From RGIG2000 sp045612665 (lineage in GTDB: Bacteria > Bacillota > Clostridia > Oscillospirales > CAG-272), in assembly GCA_045612665.1 (NCBI GenBank), contig JAZKZO010000011.1:1-28117 (forward strand): a DNA stretch of 28,117 bases, read 5' to 3'. Shown in pieces: positions 1-8,240 of this stretch. Under the pieces are notes generated by a model. It was given only the letters and a program-made list of their open reading frames with translations. It was not told where the DNA came from and made no database searches. Made by a program: the position numbers and the translations under genes. The number at the start of each line of letters is the position of its first letter. The first letter of the stretch is position 1.

Positions 1-2
1 GA

Positions 3-593
3 TTAAATGAGGCGGGATTTTTCGTACAGTTAAATCATCCTAACTGGTCGCTTTTAGAAAGAGATGATTATATTAATTTAAAGGGGCTTTGGTCACTTGA
101 AATTTTAAATTATTCAAACGAAAGATACACGGGTGCTGAATACTGTCCTTACATATATGATGAAATGGTAAGAAACGGCATGTACGGTTTATATTGCACT
201 ATGGGAGACGACAACCACAACAGCGGTGGAAGTCTTGAATTAAGCTTTGGCGGTTCTACATTCTTTGGTGCTACGGAATTAACGTATGAAAAGATTGTTG
301 AATGTATGGAAAACGGTAATTTCTACTGTGCGAGTGGTAAAAATCCGCCAAAAATCAACGCACTTTACGTTGAGGACAATGTGGTTAAAATCGACTGCTC
401 ACCTGCTACCGATATTTTTATGACAGGTATGGGAAGAAACTTCCGCTTTGCAAACACTGAGGGTGGCGAGGTTACACACGCAGAATTCCGTCTTGATCCA
501 CAGGACATTATGTTCCGCTTGACGGTTCGCGATAAGTTCGGCAACAACGCACATACACATTTCTATAAGGTTTCCGATTACTTGGAAAAATAA
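3..593 (+). CDS. PHP-domain metal-dependent phosphoesterase, C-terminal part (partial at window start)
   Basis: The reading frame is open from the window edge, so the N-terminus is missing; 196 residues are visible. The sequence aligns without large gaps to the C-terminal 197 residues of the next gene. It shares the NHP motif near the visible start and the GDDNH motif midway, both late metal-ligand motifs of the PHP (polymerase and histidinol phosphatase) superfamily. The family hydrolyses phosphoesters with a di- or trinuclear metal centre, probably in the cytoplasm; the substrate here is unknown. The stop codon overlaps the ribosome binding site of the downstream paralogue (11-bp gap), so the two are almost certainly co-transcribed. 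The internal ATG at 165 is not the true start, because homology continues upstream of it to the window edge. The start of this fragment is more AT-rich in codon choice than its paralogue, for example tta for Leu and aat for Asn. Confidence 0.85.
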   Translation, partial: LNEAGFFVQLNHPNWSLLERDDYINLKGLWSLEILNYSNERYTGAEYCPYIYDEMVRNGMYGLYCTMGDDNHNSGGSLELSFGGSTFFGATELTYEKIVECMENGNFYCASGKNPPKINALYVEDNVVKIDCSPATDIFMTGMGRNFRFANTEGGEVTHAEFRLDPQDIMFRLTVRDKFGNNAHTHFYKVSDYLEK

Positions 594-604
594 GAGGTAT
601 AAAG

Positions 605-1648
605 ATGAAAAAGGATTTACTTCCAAGTGGCGTTAATTGGTACCGTGCCAATTTCCATTGCCACACAAAGCACTCCGACGGAGCTTTGACTCCCGAGCAG
701 GTTAAGGAGGCTTACAAGAACCACGGATATTCTATTGTAGCGTACACGGACCACGATGTTTTGCTTGATCACTCCGATCTAAACGACGAGGGCTTCCTCG
801 CTCTTACAAGCTCAGAGTATGCAGTAAACCAAGCACAGCCCGGCTTCCCTGAAATATTTGATACAGGCATTAGCCCTTGGGTGCGCAAAAAGTGTATGCA
901 TCTCAACATATTCGCAAAGGATCCGCACAATACCTTTATGCCGGCTACCGACATAAATCAAAACTGGATTTTGAGAGACCGTTATCCCGACACAAAATGT
1001 GACGGATTTATTCGTGAATATACAACCGAGAATATAAACGAAATGATAAGACGCTGTAACGAGGCAGGCTTCCTCGTTCAGCTTAACCACCCGTATTGGT
1101 CGCTTAACGAAAGAGAGGATTACATCAACCTCAAGGGACTTTGGGGTCTTGAAATTCTCAACTACGCAACCGAGCTTGAAACAGGCTCTGAATATTGCCC
1201 GTATATCTATGACGATATGCTAAGAAACGGTATGTATAACCTCGTTTGCACAATGGGCGACGATAACCATAACCACGCAGGCTTCCGCGAGTCGTTTGGT
1301 GGCTCTACAATGATAGGTGCTAAGGAGCTTAAATACGATCAAATTATCGAGGCTATGGAAAAGGGAAATATCTACTGCACAAGCGGACGCGACAATCCGC
1401 CACAGTTTACTGCCCTTTATGTTGAAGATAATATGATAAAAATCGACTGTACGCCGGTTACTAATATCAACATAAACGGCTACGGTAGAGCTGACCGTCA
1501 TATCACCGCGCCCGAGGGCGAAACGATAACTCACGCAGAGTTTTCACTTCGTGAAAGCGATGTTTATTTTAGAGTTTCCCTTCGCGACGAGTACGGAAAT
1601 AACGCACACACCCACACTTATTTTGTAAAAGACTATATCGAAAAATAA
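605..1648 (+). CDS. PHP-domain metal-dependent phosphoesterase (full-length paralogue)
   Basis: This 347-residue protein carries the full set of PHP metal-ligand motifs: HCH at residues 18-20, TDHD at 48-51, Glu71, His99, NHP at 161-163 and GDDNH around 218-222. It is therefore predicted to be an active metallo-phosphoesterase of the stand-alone, PolX-like PHP type. The family includes phosphatases and cyclic or oligonucleotide phosphodiesterases, and the sequence does not tell me which applies. There is no signal peptide or membrane segment. The ATG at 605 is preceded by AAGAGG, which overlaps the stop codon of the upstream paralogue, implying one operon and a tandem duplication. The duplicate is diverged at the DNA level but strongly conserved around the motifs. 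Tex begins 32 bp downstream and may be in the same transcript. Confidence 0.85.
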   Translation: MKKDLLPSGVNWYRANFHCHTKHSDGALTPEQVKEAYKNHGYSIVAYTDHDVLLDHSDLNDEGFLALTSSEYAVNQAQPGFPEIFDTGISPWVRKKCMHLNIFAKDPHNTFMPATDINQNWILRDRYPDTKCDGFIREYTTENINEMIRRCNEAGFLVQLNHPYWSLNEREDYINLKGLWGLEILNYATELETGSEYCPYIYDDMLRNGMYNLVCTMGDDNHNHAGFRESFGGSTMIGAKELKYDQIIEAMEKGNIYCTSGRDNPPQFTALYVEDNMIKIDCTPVTNININGYGRADRHITAPEGETITHAEFSLRESDVYFRVSLRDEYGNNAHTHTYFVKDYIEK

Positions 1649-1680
1649 AACTATACTGTAACAAAAAGGATGCAACAACG

Positions 1681-3849
1681 ATGAACATTATTAACGAACT
1701 CGCAAAAGAATTTAAGCTAAGAATCAGTCAGGTAGAGGCAACAGTCGGACTTATCGACGACGGAAATACAATCCCGTTTATCGCCCGTTATAGAAAAGAG
1801 GTAACAGGCTCTCTTGACGATGAAATACTCCGTAATCTTGACGAGCGTCTTAAATATCTCCGTTCTCTCGAGCAGAGAAAGGAAGAGGTAAAGGCTCTTA
1901 TCGACGCGCAGGGTAAGCTCACTCCCGAAATCGAGGAGGCTCTTGCAAACGCACAAATTCTCACAGAGGTAGAGGATATTTACCGTCCTTATAAGCCAAA
2001 GAGAGAAACAAGAGGCTCTCTTGCAAGAAAGAGAGGTCTTGAGGGACTTGCACAGCTCATTATGGAGCAAAGAGATTCTTACGAAAAGAGCTTTGACGAG
2101 ATTGCAAAGGACTATATAACAACAGAGGCTGAGGATAAGAAAATGCACGTCAAGAGCGCTGAGGATGCAATCGCAGGCGCGAAGGATATTATAGCCGAGG
2201 ACGTGTCCGATAATGCTGAGTACAGAAAGGCAATCCGTGCCCTTACCTTTGACCACGGAACTATCGTTTCCAAGAGAGCAAAGGAGGAGGATTCCGTTTA
2301 CGAGGCTTATTATGATTATAATGAAAGCGTAAAGAAGATTCCGGGCCACCGTGTTCTTGCAATTAACCGTGGAGAAAAGGAAGAGTTCCTTAAGGTTAAC
2401 GTTCAGGTTGATAGCGATATTATCCTTAACTATCTCTTTGGAGAGGTTATTACAAACGCAAAGAGCCCTGCAAGAGAATATATTCAAAGCGCAGTCGTTG
2501 ATAGCTACGATAGACTTATCGCACCTAGCGTTGAAAGAGATATTCGCGCATCTATCTTTGATGATGCAAGCGAAAGCGCAATTAAGGTGTTCTCCGACAA
2601 TCTAAAGCATCTTCTTATGCAAGCACCTCTTAGAGGTAAAACCGTGCTTGGCTACGACCCAGGCTATAGAACAGGCTGTAAGCTTGCCGTGGTTGATAAG
2701 ACAGGTAAGTACATTGACTGGGACGTTATCTATCCGACAAAGCCAAGAGAGGATATAGAGGGCTCAACAAAGAAGGTTGAAAGACTTATTAGAAAGTACG
2801 GTGTTGACGTTGTAGCTATCGGTAACGGTACTGCATCTAAGGAAAGCGAAATCTTTATCGCAGGCGTGCTTAAGGGCATGGGCGATCCAAATAAGAAATA
2901 TATCGTAGTAAGCGAGGCGGGAGCTTCCGTTTACTCGGCATCAAAGCAGGGTACAGAGGAATTCCCTGATTTCGACGTAACTCAAAGATCTGCAATTTCT
3001 ATTGCAAGAAGACTTCAAGACCCACTTGCCGAGCTTGTTAAGATTGATCCTAAATCAATCGGTGTAGGTCAGTATCAGCACGATATGAAGCAGGCAAGAC
3101 TTGACGAGGCTCTCGGTGGAGTTGTCGAGGATTGCGTTAACAGCATCGGAGTTGACGTAAATACCGCTTCATATTCACTCCTTTCATATATTTCGGGTAT
3201 TAACCTTGCGTCCGCTAAAAATATCGTAAAATACCGTGAGGAGAACGGTGAGTTCACAAAGCGCTCACAGCTTCTTAAGGTTCCAAAGATCGGTGATAAG
3301 GCATATCAACAGTGCGCAGGCTTCCTTCGTGTTCCTGAATCAAAGGAAATTCTTGATAATACAGGAGTTCACCCTGAGGCATACGAGGCTGCAAAGGCGC
3401 TTCTTGCCAAGTTCGATTATACAATGGACGACGTTGCTCAAAGCAACTTGAAGGAGCTTCGTCAAAAGTGTGCTAAATACGGCACAAAGAAGCTTGCAGC
3501 CGAGCTTGAAATCGGTGAGCCAACCTTGCTCGATATCATAGGCGAGCTTGAAAAGCCCGGACGCGACGTTCGTGATTCACTACCTCAGCCTATCCTTCGC
3601 GCCGATGTTCTCGGTATGGAGGACTTGCGAGAGGGAATGGAGCTTGTAGGAACTGTAAGAAACGTTATTGACTTCGGCGCGTTCGTTGATATCGGCGTTC
3701 ATCAGGACGGACTCGTTCATATTTCCGAGATTTCAACCAAGTATATCAAGCATCCAAGCGAGGTGCTTAGCGTTGGCGATATCGTTAACGTAAAGATCAA
3801 GAGCGTTGACTTGGCTAAAAAGAGAATTGCTCTTACAATGAAGTTCTAA
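1681..3849 (+). CDS. tex: Tex family S1 RNA-binding transcription accessory protein
   Basis: At 722 residues this is the usual length for Tex (yhgF-type), a nucleic-acid-binding protein associated with transcription elongation. Visible domains in order are a helical N-terminal region with a typical IPFIARYRKE block, a YqgF/RNase H-like domain starting near residue 320 (VLGYDPGYRTGCKLAV), helix-hairpin-helix repeats around residues 500-560 (SGINLASAKNIV), and a C-terminal S1 domain from about 650 (GTVRNVIDFGAFVDIGVHQD). AAGGATG lies about ten bases before the ATG. The upstream gap of 32 bp has no terminator, so read-through from the PHP genes is likely. No good U-rich terminator follows; the next structure is the palindrome at 3866-3894. 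Identification is secure. The cellular role follows the family and is poorly defined. Confidence 0.95.
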   Translation: MNIINELAKEFKLRISQVEATVGLIDDGNTIPFIARYRKEVTGSLDDEILRNLDERLKYLRSLEQRKEEVKALIDAQGKLTPEIEEALANAQILTEVEDIYRPYKPKRETRGSLARKRGLEGLAQLIMEQRDSYEKSFDEIAKDYITTEAEDKKMHVKSAEDAIAGAKDIIAEDVSDNAEYRKAIRALTFDHGTIVSKRAKEEDSVYEAYYDYNESVKKIPGHRVLAINRGEKEEFLKVNVQVDSDIILNYLFGEVITNAKSPAREYIQSAVVDSYDRLIAPSVERDIRASIFDDASESAIKVFSDNLKHLLMQAPLRGKTVLGYDPGYRTGCKLAVVDKTGKYIDWDVIYPTKPREDIEGSTKKVERLIRKYGVDVVAIGNGTASKESEIFIAGVLKGMGDPNKKYIVVSEAGASVYSASKQGTEEFPDFDVTQRSAISIARRLQDPLAELVKIDPKSIGVGQYQHDMKQARLDEALGGVVEDCVNSIGVDVNTASYSLLSYISGINLASAKNIVKYREENGEFTKRSQLLKVPKIGDKAYQQCAGFLRVPESKEILDNTGVHPEAYEAAKALLAKFDYTMDDVAQSNLKELRQKCAKYGTKKLAAELEIGEPTLLDIIGELEKPGRDVRDSLPQPILRADVLGMEDLREGMELVGTVRNVIDFGAFVDIGVHQDGLVHISEISTKYIKHPSEVLSVGDIVNVKIKSVDLAKKRIALTMKF

Positions 3850-3865
3850 CAATTGACAAAATCAA

Positions 3866-3894
3866 CAAGGTTGCACAAAATTTGTGCAACCTTG
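3866..3894. repeat. Perfect palindrome (14-bp arms, 1-bp centre), candidate operator
   Basis: The left arm (caaggttgcacaaa) and right arm (tttgtgcaaccttg) are exact reverse complements around a single A at 3880. No T-run follows on either strand, so an intrinsic terminator is unlikely. Its core half-site TTGCACAAA recurs as TTTGTGCAA at 3914-3922, and again as two direct copies upstream of the CdaR-like gene at 16432-16448. Position between tex and the ABC ATPase gene, next to TTGACA boxes at 3853 and 3892, suggests a transcription-factor site controlling the ATPase gene. The binding protein is not known. Confidence 0.6.
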
Positions 3895-4045
3895 ACAAAA
3901 AAGATTGCTAAATTTTGTGCAAAATACCACTATGAATTCCCGTGCGTTTTTGATATAATTATTATATATTATTGCGCAATTTTACGGGAAACCGTGATTT
4001 TTTATGCTATAAATATGAATTCTGCTAAAAGCAAGGAGTAAAAAT

Positions 4046-5203
4046 ATGTCAAGTCTTTCACTTAAGCACATTTACAAAAAATATCCCGGCGGTGTTACTG
4101 CCGTATCAGACTTCTGTCTCGAAATCGCAGACAAGGAGTTTATTATCTTCGTTGGTCCTTCCGGATGCGGAAAGTCAACAACTCTTCGTATGATCGCAGG
4201 TCTTGAAGAAATCACCGAGGGAGAGCTTTACATAGGTGATAAGCTTATGAACGATGTTGCTCCTAAGGATAGAGATATTGCGATGGTGTTCCAGAACTAT
4301 GCGCTTTATCCACATATGACCGTTTACGAAAATATGGCATTCGGTCTTAAGCTTCGTAAGGTTCCAAAGGAAACAATCAAGCGCCGTGTTGAGGCAGCTG
4401 CAAAGATTCTCGGTATCGAAAACCTTCTTAACAGAAAGCCTGCTCAAATGTCAGGTGGTCAGAAGCAGCGTGTTGCGCTCGGTCGTGCTATCGTAAGAGA
4501 GCCAAAGGTATTCTTGCTTGACGAGCCTCTTTCAAACCTTGACGCAAAGCTTCGTGCAGCGATGAGAACTGAAATTACAAAGATTCACCAAACTGTTGGT
4601 ACAACCTTCATTTATGTAACTCACGACCAGGTTGAGGCTATGACAATGGCTACTCGTATCGTAGTTATGAAGGACGGCTTTACACAACAGGTTGACTCAC
4701 CACAAAACCTCTACGACAAGCCAGTTAACATCTTCGTTGCAGGCTTTATCGGAACTCCTCAAATGAACTTCCTTCACGTTACTCTTGAAAAGAGAGGCGA
4801 CGATGCTTATATCGTATTCGGCAAGAATGCAATTAAGCTTCCTTCTGAAAAGGCAAGCGATCCTGCACTCGAGGCTTACTTCGGCAAGGAGGTTATCGCA
4901 GGTATCCGTCCTGAGCTCATTCACGACGAGGAGCTCTATCTCAATAGCATGAAGGACAATGTTATCGAGGCTAAGGTTGACGTAACAGAGCTTATGGGTG
5001 CTGAGATTTATCTCTACCTTGCAATTGAGGGCGTTGAGGCGTTCAACCTCGATTCCAACAAGGGCGAAAATATCAAGAACGATATTATTGCTAAGGTTTC
5101 TTCACGTTCAGGTGCTAGAGCAGGCGATATGATTAAGATTGCTATCGACTCCTCAAGAATTCACCTCTTCGACAAGGAAACTCAAAAGTATATCATTCAC
5201 TAA
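4046..5203 (+). CDS. Sugar ABC transporter ATP-binding protein, MsmK/UgpC (CUT1) type
   Basis: This 385-residue cytoplasmic ATPase drives uptake through carbohydrate ABC permeases. All nucleotide-binding motifs are intact: Walker A GPSGCGKST at residues 37-45, the Q-loop in VFQNYALYP, signature MSGGQKQR, Walker B VFLLDEP followed by the D-loop, and the H-loop in YVTHDQ. The extended C-terminal part (about residue 240 onward) fits the TOBE/OB regulatory domain of the MalK/UgpC/MsmK branch. AAGGAG at 4033-4038 fixes the ATG at 4046. No permease or binding-protein gene adjoins it, which is typical of a shared, multitask ATPase serving several sugar transporters encoded elsewhere. It is bounded upstream by a palindrome and downstream by a strong terminator, so it is probably monocistronic. 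Substrates cannot be deduced. Confidence 0.92.
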   Translation: MSSLSLKHIYKKYPGGVTAVSDFCLEIADKEFIIFVGPSGCGKSTTLRMIAGLEEITEGELYIGDKLMNDVAPKDRDIAMVFQNYALYPHMTVYENMAFGLKLRKVPKETIKRRVEAAAKILGIENLLNRKPAQMSGGQKQRVALGRAIVREPKVFLLDEPLSNLDAKLRAAMRTEITKIHQTVGTTFIYVTHDQVEAMTMATRIVVMKDGFTQQVDSPQNLYDKPVNIFVAGFIGTPQMNFLHVTLEKRGDDAYIVFGKNAIKLPSEKASDPALEAYFGKEVIAGIRPELIHDEELYLNSMKDNVIEAKVDVTELMGAEIYLYLAIEGVEAFNLDSNKGENIKNDIIAKVSSRSGARAGDMIKIAIDSSRIHLFDKETQKYIIH

Positions 5204-5207
5204 TATT

Positions 5208-5234
5208 AAAAAGCCTCTTTTTAGAGGCTTTTTT
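5208..5234 (+). terminator. Rho-independent terminator after the ABC ATPase gene
   Basis: An 11-bp perfect stem (aaaaagcctct / agaggcttttt) with a TTTT loop ends in a T-run, four bases after the stop codon. Confidence 0.9.
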
Positions 5235-5255
5235 ATTTGAAATGCGACATAACTA

Positions 5256-5284
5256 TTGACTTTTCTCTTTTAATATTGTATTAT
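5256..5284 (+). promoter_or_regulatory. Sigma-A-type promoter of the oxidoreductase gene
   Basis: TTGACT at 5256-5261 and TATTAT at 5279-5284 are separated by 17 bp. The site lies between a terminator and the next gene. A second possible -10 (TATAAT) is at 5293-5298. Confidence 0.65.
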
Positions 5285-5331
5285 TACTATGATATAATAA
5301 TATTACTAATATATCTTGGAGATTATATATA

Positions 5332-6381
5332 ATGAAGAAAAAATTTGCAGTTGTAGGCTACGGTGGCATGGGCGGTTGGCATGTAAATCATGCTCTTAAA
5401 AGCGATGTCTTGGAGCTTGCAGGTATATTTGATATTGACGAGGCAAAGAGTGAGCTTGCAAGATCACGCGGTATATATGCGTATTCATCTCTTGATGAGC
5501 TAATTAACGACAAGAGCGTTGAGATTGTAACCGTTGCTATTCCTAACGACGTTCACCTTGAAACGGTTGTAAGACTTCTTAGAGGTGGCAAGAACGTTGT
5601 TTGTGAAAAGCCTGTTGCTATGTGTAGCGCCGACCTTGAGGAAATGATAAAGGCTTCAAAGGAAAGTGGAAAGCTCTTCACAGTACACCAAAACAGACGA
5701 TGGGACGTTGACTATCTTGCAATGCAACAGCTTAAGGACTCGGGCGAGATTGGAAAGCCTATCAGAATTGAGTCAAGAATTCACGGCTCAAGAGGAATTC
5801 CGTCCGACTGGCGTTGCCACGCACAGTATGGTGGTGGAATGATGCTCGACTGGGGCGTTCATATAATCGATCAGCTTATGCTTATATTTAAGGATGAGAA
5901 AATCGACACAATCAATTGTACTACAACGAATATAACAACAAACGAGGTTGACGACGGATTCTATCTCACAATCACCTTTGAAAGTGGCGCAGTTGCATTC
6001 TGCGAGGTTGGAACATATAACTTTATCGCACTCCCAAGATTTTATATGAAGGCGGAAAAGGGCTCTGCGCTTATCACCGATTGGCGTGAGAAGACTAAGG
6101 TTGCTAAATGTAAATATTGGCACGAGAATGACGTTCTTCCCGTTCAAACCGCGGCAGGACTTACAAAGACAATGGCTCCGCGTGATAGCGTAACTCTTGA
6201 TGAGTATGAGCTTGAAATTCCTAAATCCGACGTTCACGATTTCTACCGTAATCTCGTTAAGGCAGTTGACGGAAAAGAGCCTCAAATCGTAACTCACGAC
6301 CAGGTAAGACTCGTTTTGAAGATTATGGAGCAGGCGTTTGAGAGCGCGAAGCTCGGTCAAACGATAAAATTCAAATATTAA
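5332..6381 (+). CDS. Gfo/Idh/MocA family NAD(P)-dependent oxidoreductase
   Basis: The 349-residue length is normal for the family, which oxidises or reduces hydroxyl groups of sugars, inositols and related polyols in the cytoplasm. The N-terminal Rossmann motif is GYGGMG at residues 9-14, and the family hallmark EKP is at 92-94 (CEKPVA), where the Lys contributes to catalysis. The C-terminal alpha/beta domain contains the conserved GGGMMLDWGVHIIDQL block near residues 165-180, with Asp and His in their usual places. A ggag ribosome binding site precedes the ATG. The gene has its own promoter and terminator, so it is monocistronic and gives no context clue to its substrate. Family assignment is secure; specificity is unknown. 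Confidence 0.92.
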   Translation: MKKKFAVVGYGGMGGWHVNHALKSDVLELAGIFDIDEAKSELARSRGIYAYSSLDELINDKSVEIVTVAIPNDVHLETVVRLLRGGKNVVCEKPVAMCSADLEEMIKASKESGKLFTVHQNRRWDVDYLAMQQLKDSGEIGKPIRIESRIHGSRGIPSDWRCHAQYGGGMMLDWGVHIIDQLMLIFKDEKIDTINCTTTNITTNEVDDGFYLTITFESGAVAFCEVGTYNFIALPRFYMKAEKGSALITDWREKTKVAKCKYWHENDVLPVQTAAGLTKTMAPRDSVTLDEYELEIPKSDVHDFYRNLVKAVDGKEPQIVTHDQVRLVLKIMEQAFESAKLGQTIKFKY

Positions 6382-6386
6382 GAGCG

Positions 6387-6415
6387 AAAATCCTCACTTT
6401 TGTGGGGATTTTTTC
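6387..6415 (+). terminator. Rho-independent terminator after the oxidoreductase gene
   Basis: Stem aatcctcac / gtggggatt (one G-T wobble, TTTT loop) is followed by a T-run, a few bases after the stop codon. Confidence 0.9.
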
Positions 6416-6462
6416 TTGTATATTTATATAAATAATGTAGAAAAATCAGGCAAAAATAGAGT

Positions 6463-6489
6463 TTAGCACTAAAAAGCCGAGATTGCTAA
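6463..6489. promoter_or_regulatory. Distal CIRCE-like HrcA operator
   Basis: TTAGCACTA-N9-GATTGCTAA matches the CIRCE architecture (TTAGCACTC-N9-GAGTGCTAA) with one mismatch in the left arm and two in the right. It lies upstream of the -35 box, so it is a second, weaker site whose centre is 95 bp from the centre of the proximal one. Confidence 0.65.
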
Positions 6490-6517
6490 AAAATCAAAAT
6501 TTTTTTCGAAAAAGCTA

Positions 6518-6546
6518 TTGACAAGAACGGCAAAGAGTGATATATT
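6518..6546 (+). promoter_or_regulatory. Heat-shock operon promoter
   Basis: TTGACA at 6518-6523, a 17-bp spacer and TATATT at 6541-6546 form a near-consensus housekeeping promoter just upstream of the proximal CIRCE. The hrcA frame is open back through the -35 box via a TTG codon, which therefore cannot be the translation start. Confidence 0.85.
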
Positions 6547-6557
6547 ATGTATAGAGA

Positions 6558-6584
6558 TTAGCAATCTAACAAAAAGAGTGCTAA
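6558..6584. promoter_or_regulatory. Proximal CIRCE element (HrcA operator)
   Basis: TTAGCAATC-N9-GAGTGCTAA has a perfect right arm and one mismatch in the left arm of the CIRCE consensus, with the correct 9-bp spacer. It lies just downstream of the -10 box, over the expected transcription start and 5' leader, where bound HrcA would block transcription. The hrcA gene follows directly, giving the usual autoregulatory loop. Confidence 0.93.
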
Positions 6585-6610
6585 AATCCAAAAAAGGAGG
6601 AAAAACTGTT

Positions 6611-7702
6611 ATGGAGCTTGATTATGCGGAGCTTAGCGAAAGAAAAAGATCAATTCTTAAAGCGATAATAGAGGCGCATATTAAGAATGGAGAGCCCGTG
6701 GGCTCAAAGTACCTTACTCAAGAGGCGAATATTCAGTATTCCTCCGCCACCATTCGTAACGAAATGGCAGAGCTTGAGGAGCTTGGATATCTCGAACAGC
6801 CTCACACCTCGGCAGGTCGTATCCCGTCTGAGCTTGGTTATCGCTTCTATGTTGATACCTTGGTTCATCAGTACGATATGACAACTAAAGAGGCTGAGGA
6901 TTTAAACAAGATGCTTTCCGTTAAAATGTCGGAAATCGATAAAATTCTCGAGAACGCGAGAAAGGCTGCATCTGCTATGACTAACTACACGGCAGTGTCG
7001 CTTCGCCCCCGTCCGTCGAGCATTACGATAAGACGGTATGAGGCAATGTATCTTGACCCACATAGCTTTATTCTTGTTATGGTTGCATCGGGCTCCGATG
7101 CCGTTAAAACGAAGAATATAAAGCCACATTTTGAGATAACTAAGCCACTAATTGATAAGCTTTCGCTTGTTTTGAACGAGGTGCTCTCGGGCGTCAGCAT
7201 TGATGATATTAACATTTCTCTGATTATGAGAATGGAGCAAAGCCTTGCCGAGTGTCCCGAAATTGTCGGAATTGTTGTAAAGAGCATTTATGAAACAATG
7301 AATGAGCTTGGCTCTGAGGTTAGAGTCGAGGGACTTAACAGGCTATTACAATATCCCGAATATAAAAATCTCGATAGACTTCAGCAAATGATTTCCACCT
7401 TCGAGGATAAGAGCGACATTATAAAGGCAGTTAGCACAATCGACCAAAGCGACGACGAAACAAAGGTGTTTATCGGTAGCGAGAATATGGTTAAAATTAT
7501 GGATAACTCAACGCTTATCTATAAAAACCTTAAGCTCGGTGGTAAAACGATTGGAGCAATCGCGATTATCGGTCCTTGCAGAATGGACTACTCAAAGGTG
7601 CTGGCAACCATTGATAAGCTGTCGGCAGAGATAAACAACTTGTCGGAAATCCCCACAATGCTTCCGGGGGCAAATATTTTTGACGAAGAAAAGAGGAGCT
7701 AA
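6611..7702 (+). CDS. hrcA: Heat-inducible transcription repressor HrcA
   Basis: HrcA is the cytoplasmic repressor that binds CIRCE and is kept active by the GroE chaperonin. The chosen ATG gives 363 residues, close to the usual family length. It is preceded by AAAGGAGG at 6593-6600. Longer in-frame starts (for example the TTG at 6518) would begin inside the promoter and across the operator. The N-terminal winged helix (residues 1 to about 75) has the typical LSERKRSILKAII, GEPVGSKYL and SSATIRNEMAELEELGYLEQ blocks, followed by HTSAGRIPS. It is the first gene of the heat-shock operon; its stop shares one base with the grpE start (TAATG), implying translational coupling. Identification is supported by both sequence and the adjacent CIRCE. 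Confidence 0.97.
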   Translation: MELDYAELSERKRSILKAIIEAHIKNGEPVGSKYLTQEANIQYSSATIRNEMAELEELGYLEQPHTSAGRIPSELGYRFYVDTLVHQYDMTTKEAEDLNKMLSVKMSEIDKILENARKAASAMTNYTAVSLRPRPSSITIRRYEAMYLDPHSFILVMVASGSDAVKTKNIKPHFEITKPLIDKLSLVLNEVLSGVSIDDINISLIMRMEQSLAECPEIVGIVVKSIYETMNELGSEVRVEGLNRLLQYPEYKNLDRLQQMISTFEDKSDIIKAVSTIDQSDDETKVFIGSENMVKIMDNSTLIYKNLKLGGKTIGAIAIIGPCRMDYSKVLATIDKLSAEINNLSEIPTMLPGANIFDEEKRS

Positions 7703-8199
7703 TGAAAAAGGAAGAAAAGATAGAGTGTGAGGAGCAAGTGCTTGACAACACTCAGCTTGAAGAAGCTAACAAGAGAGCCGAGGAGGCTGAGGCAAAATAT
7801 GCCGAGGCAAACGATAAATTCCTTCGCACTCTCGCTGAATATGACAATTTCAGAAAGCGCACCGCTAAGGAACGCGACGGAATATATGCAGACGCTTATA
7901 TGGATGCCGTAAAGAACATCCTTCCCGTAATTGACAATATAGAAAGAATAACCGCCTTCGCATCCGACGACAAAATGGGCGAGGGAATCAATCTTATAAT
8001 CGCTTCAATGAAGGAAACTCTTAACAAAATGGGAGTAACCGAAATAGAGGCAAAAACCTTTGACCCTAATTTCCATAACGCAGTAATGCATATAGACGAC
8101 GAGTCGCTCGGTGAGGGCGAAATCGTTGAGGTTTTCCAAAAGGGATACCTCTATGGAGATAGAGTTATAAGATACGCGATGGTAAAGGTCGCAAACTAA
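7702..8199 (+). CDS. grpE: Nucleotide exchange factor GrpE
   Basis: GrpE releases ADP from DnaK. This 165-residue protein has an acidic coiled-coil N-terminal helix (residues 1 to about 50, rich in E, A and K), the family block FLRTLAEYDNFRKRTAKER, and a C-terminal beta domain ending in the characteristic VFQKGYLYGDRVIRYAMVKVA. The start overlaps the hrcA stop by one base, with an AGAGGAG ribosome binding site inside the end of hrcA. It is slightly shorter than many homologues because the disordered N-terminus is short. Confidence 0.97.
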   Translation: MKKEEKIECEEQVLDNTQLEEANKRAEEAEAKYAEANDKFLRTLAEYDNFRKRTAKERDGIYADAYMDAVKNILPVIDNIERITAFASDDKMGEGINLIIASMKETLNKMGVTEIEAKTFDPNFHNAVMHIDDESLGEGEIVEVFQKGYLYGDRVIRYAMVKVAN

Positions 8200-8240
8200 A
8201 ATTGATAAAAATTAACTTAACATAAACGGAGGAAAAAATT

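Noticed and set aside
1717..2487. 256-codon minus-strand frame inside tex
   Set aside because: It lies wholly antisense to a well-conserved gene. The Leu/Ser/Cys-rich translation is typical of a shadow of AAG/GAG/CTT-rich codons.
3866..3894. The palindrome as the tex terminator
   Set aside because: The stem is followed by GACAAAAAAG with no T-run on either strand, and it contains a half-site repeated at other promoters, so an operator is more likely.
3853..4041. 62-codon open frame between tex and the ABC ATPase gene
   Set aside because: It starts with the TTG of a TTGACA box, has no ribosome binding site, and runs through the palindrome and promoter-like DNA. Composition is that of intergenic sequence.
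6518..6610. N-terminal extension of HrcA from the TTG at 6518
   Set aside because: The codons would cover the -35, -10 and CIRCE sites, upstream of the transcription start. The ATG at 6611 has an ideal ribosome binding site and the canonical N-terminus.
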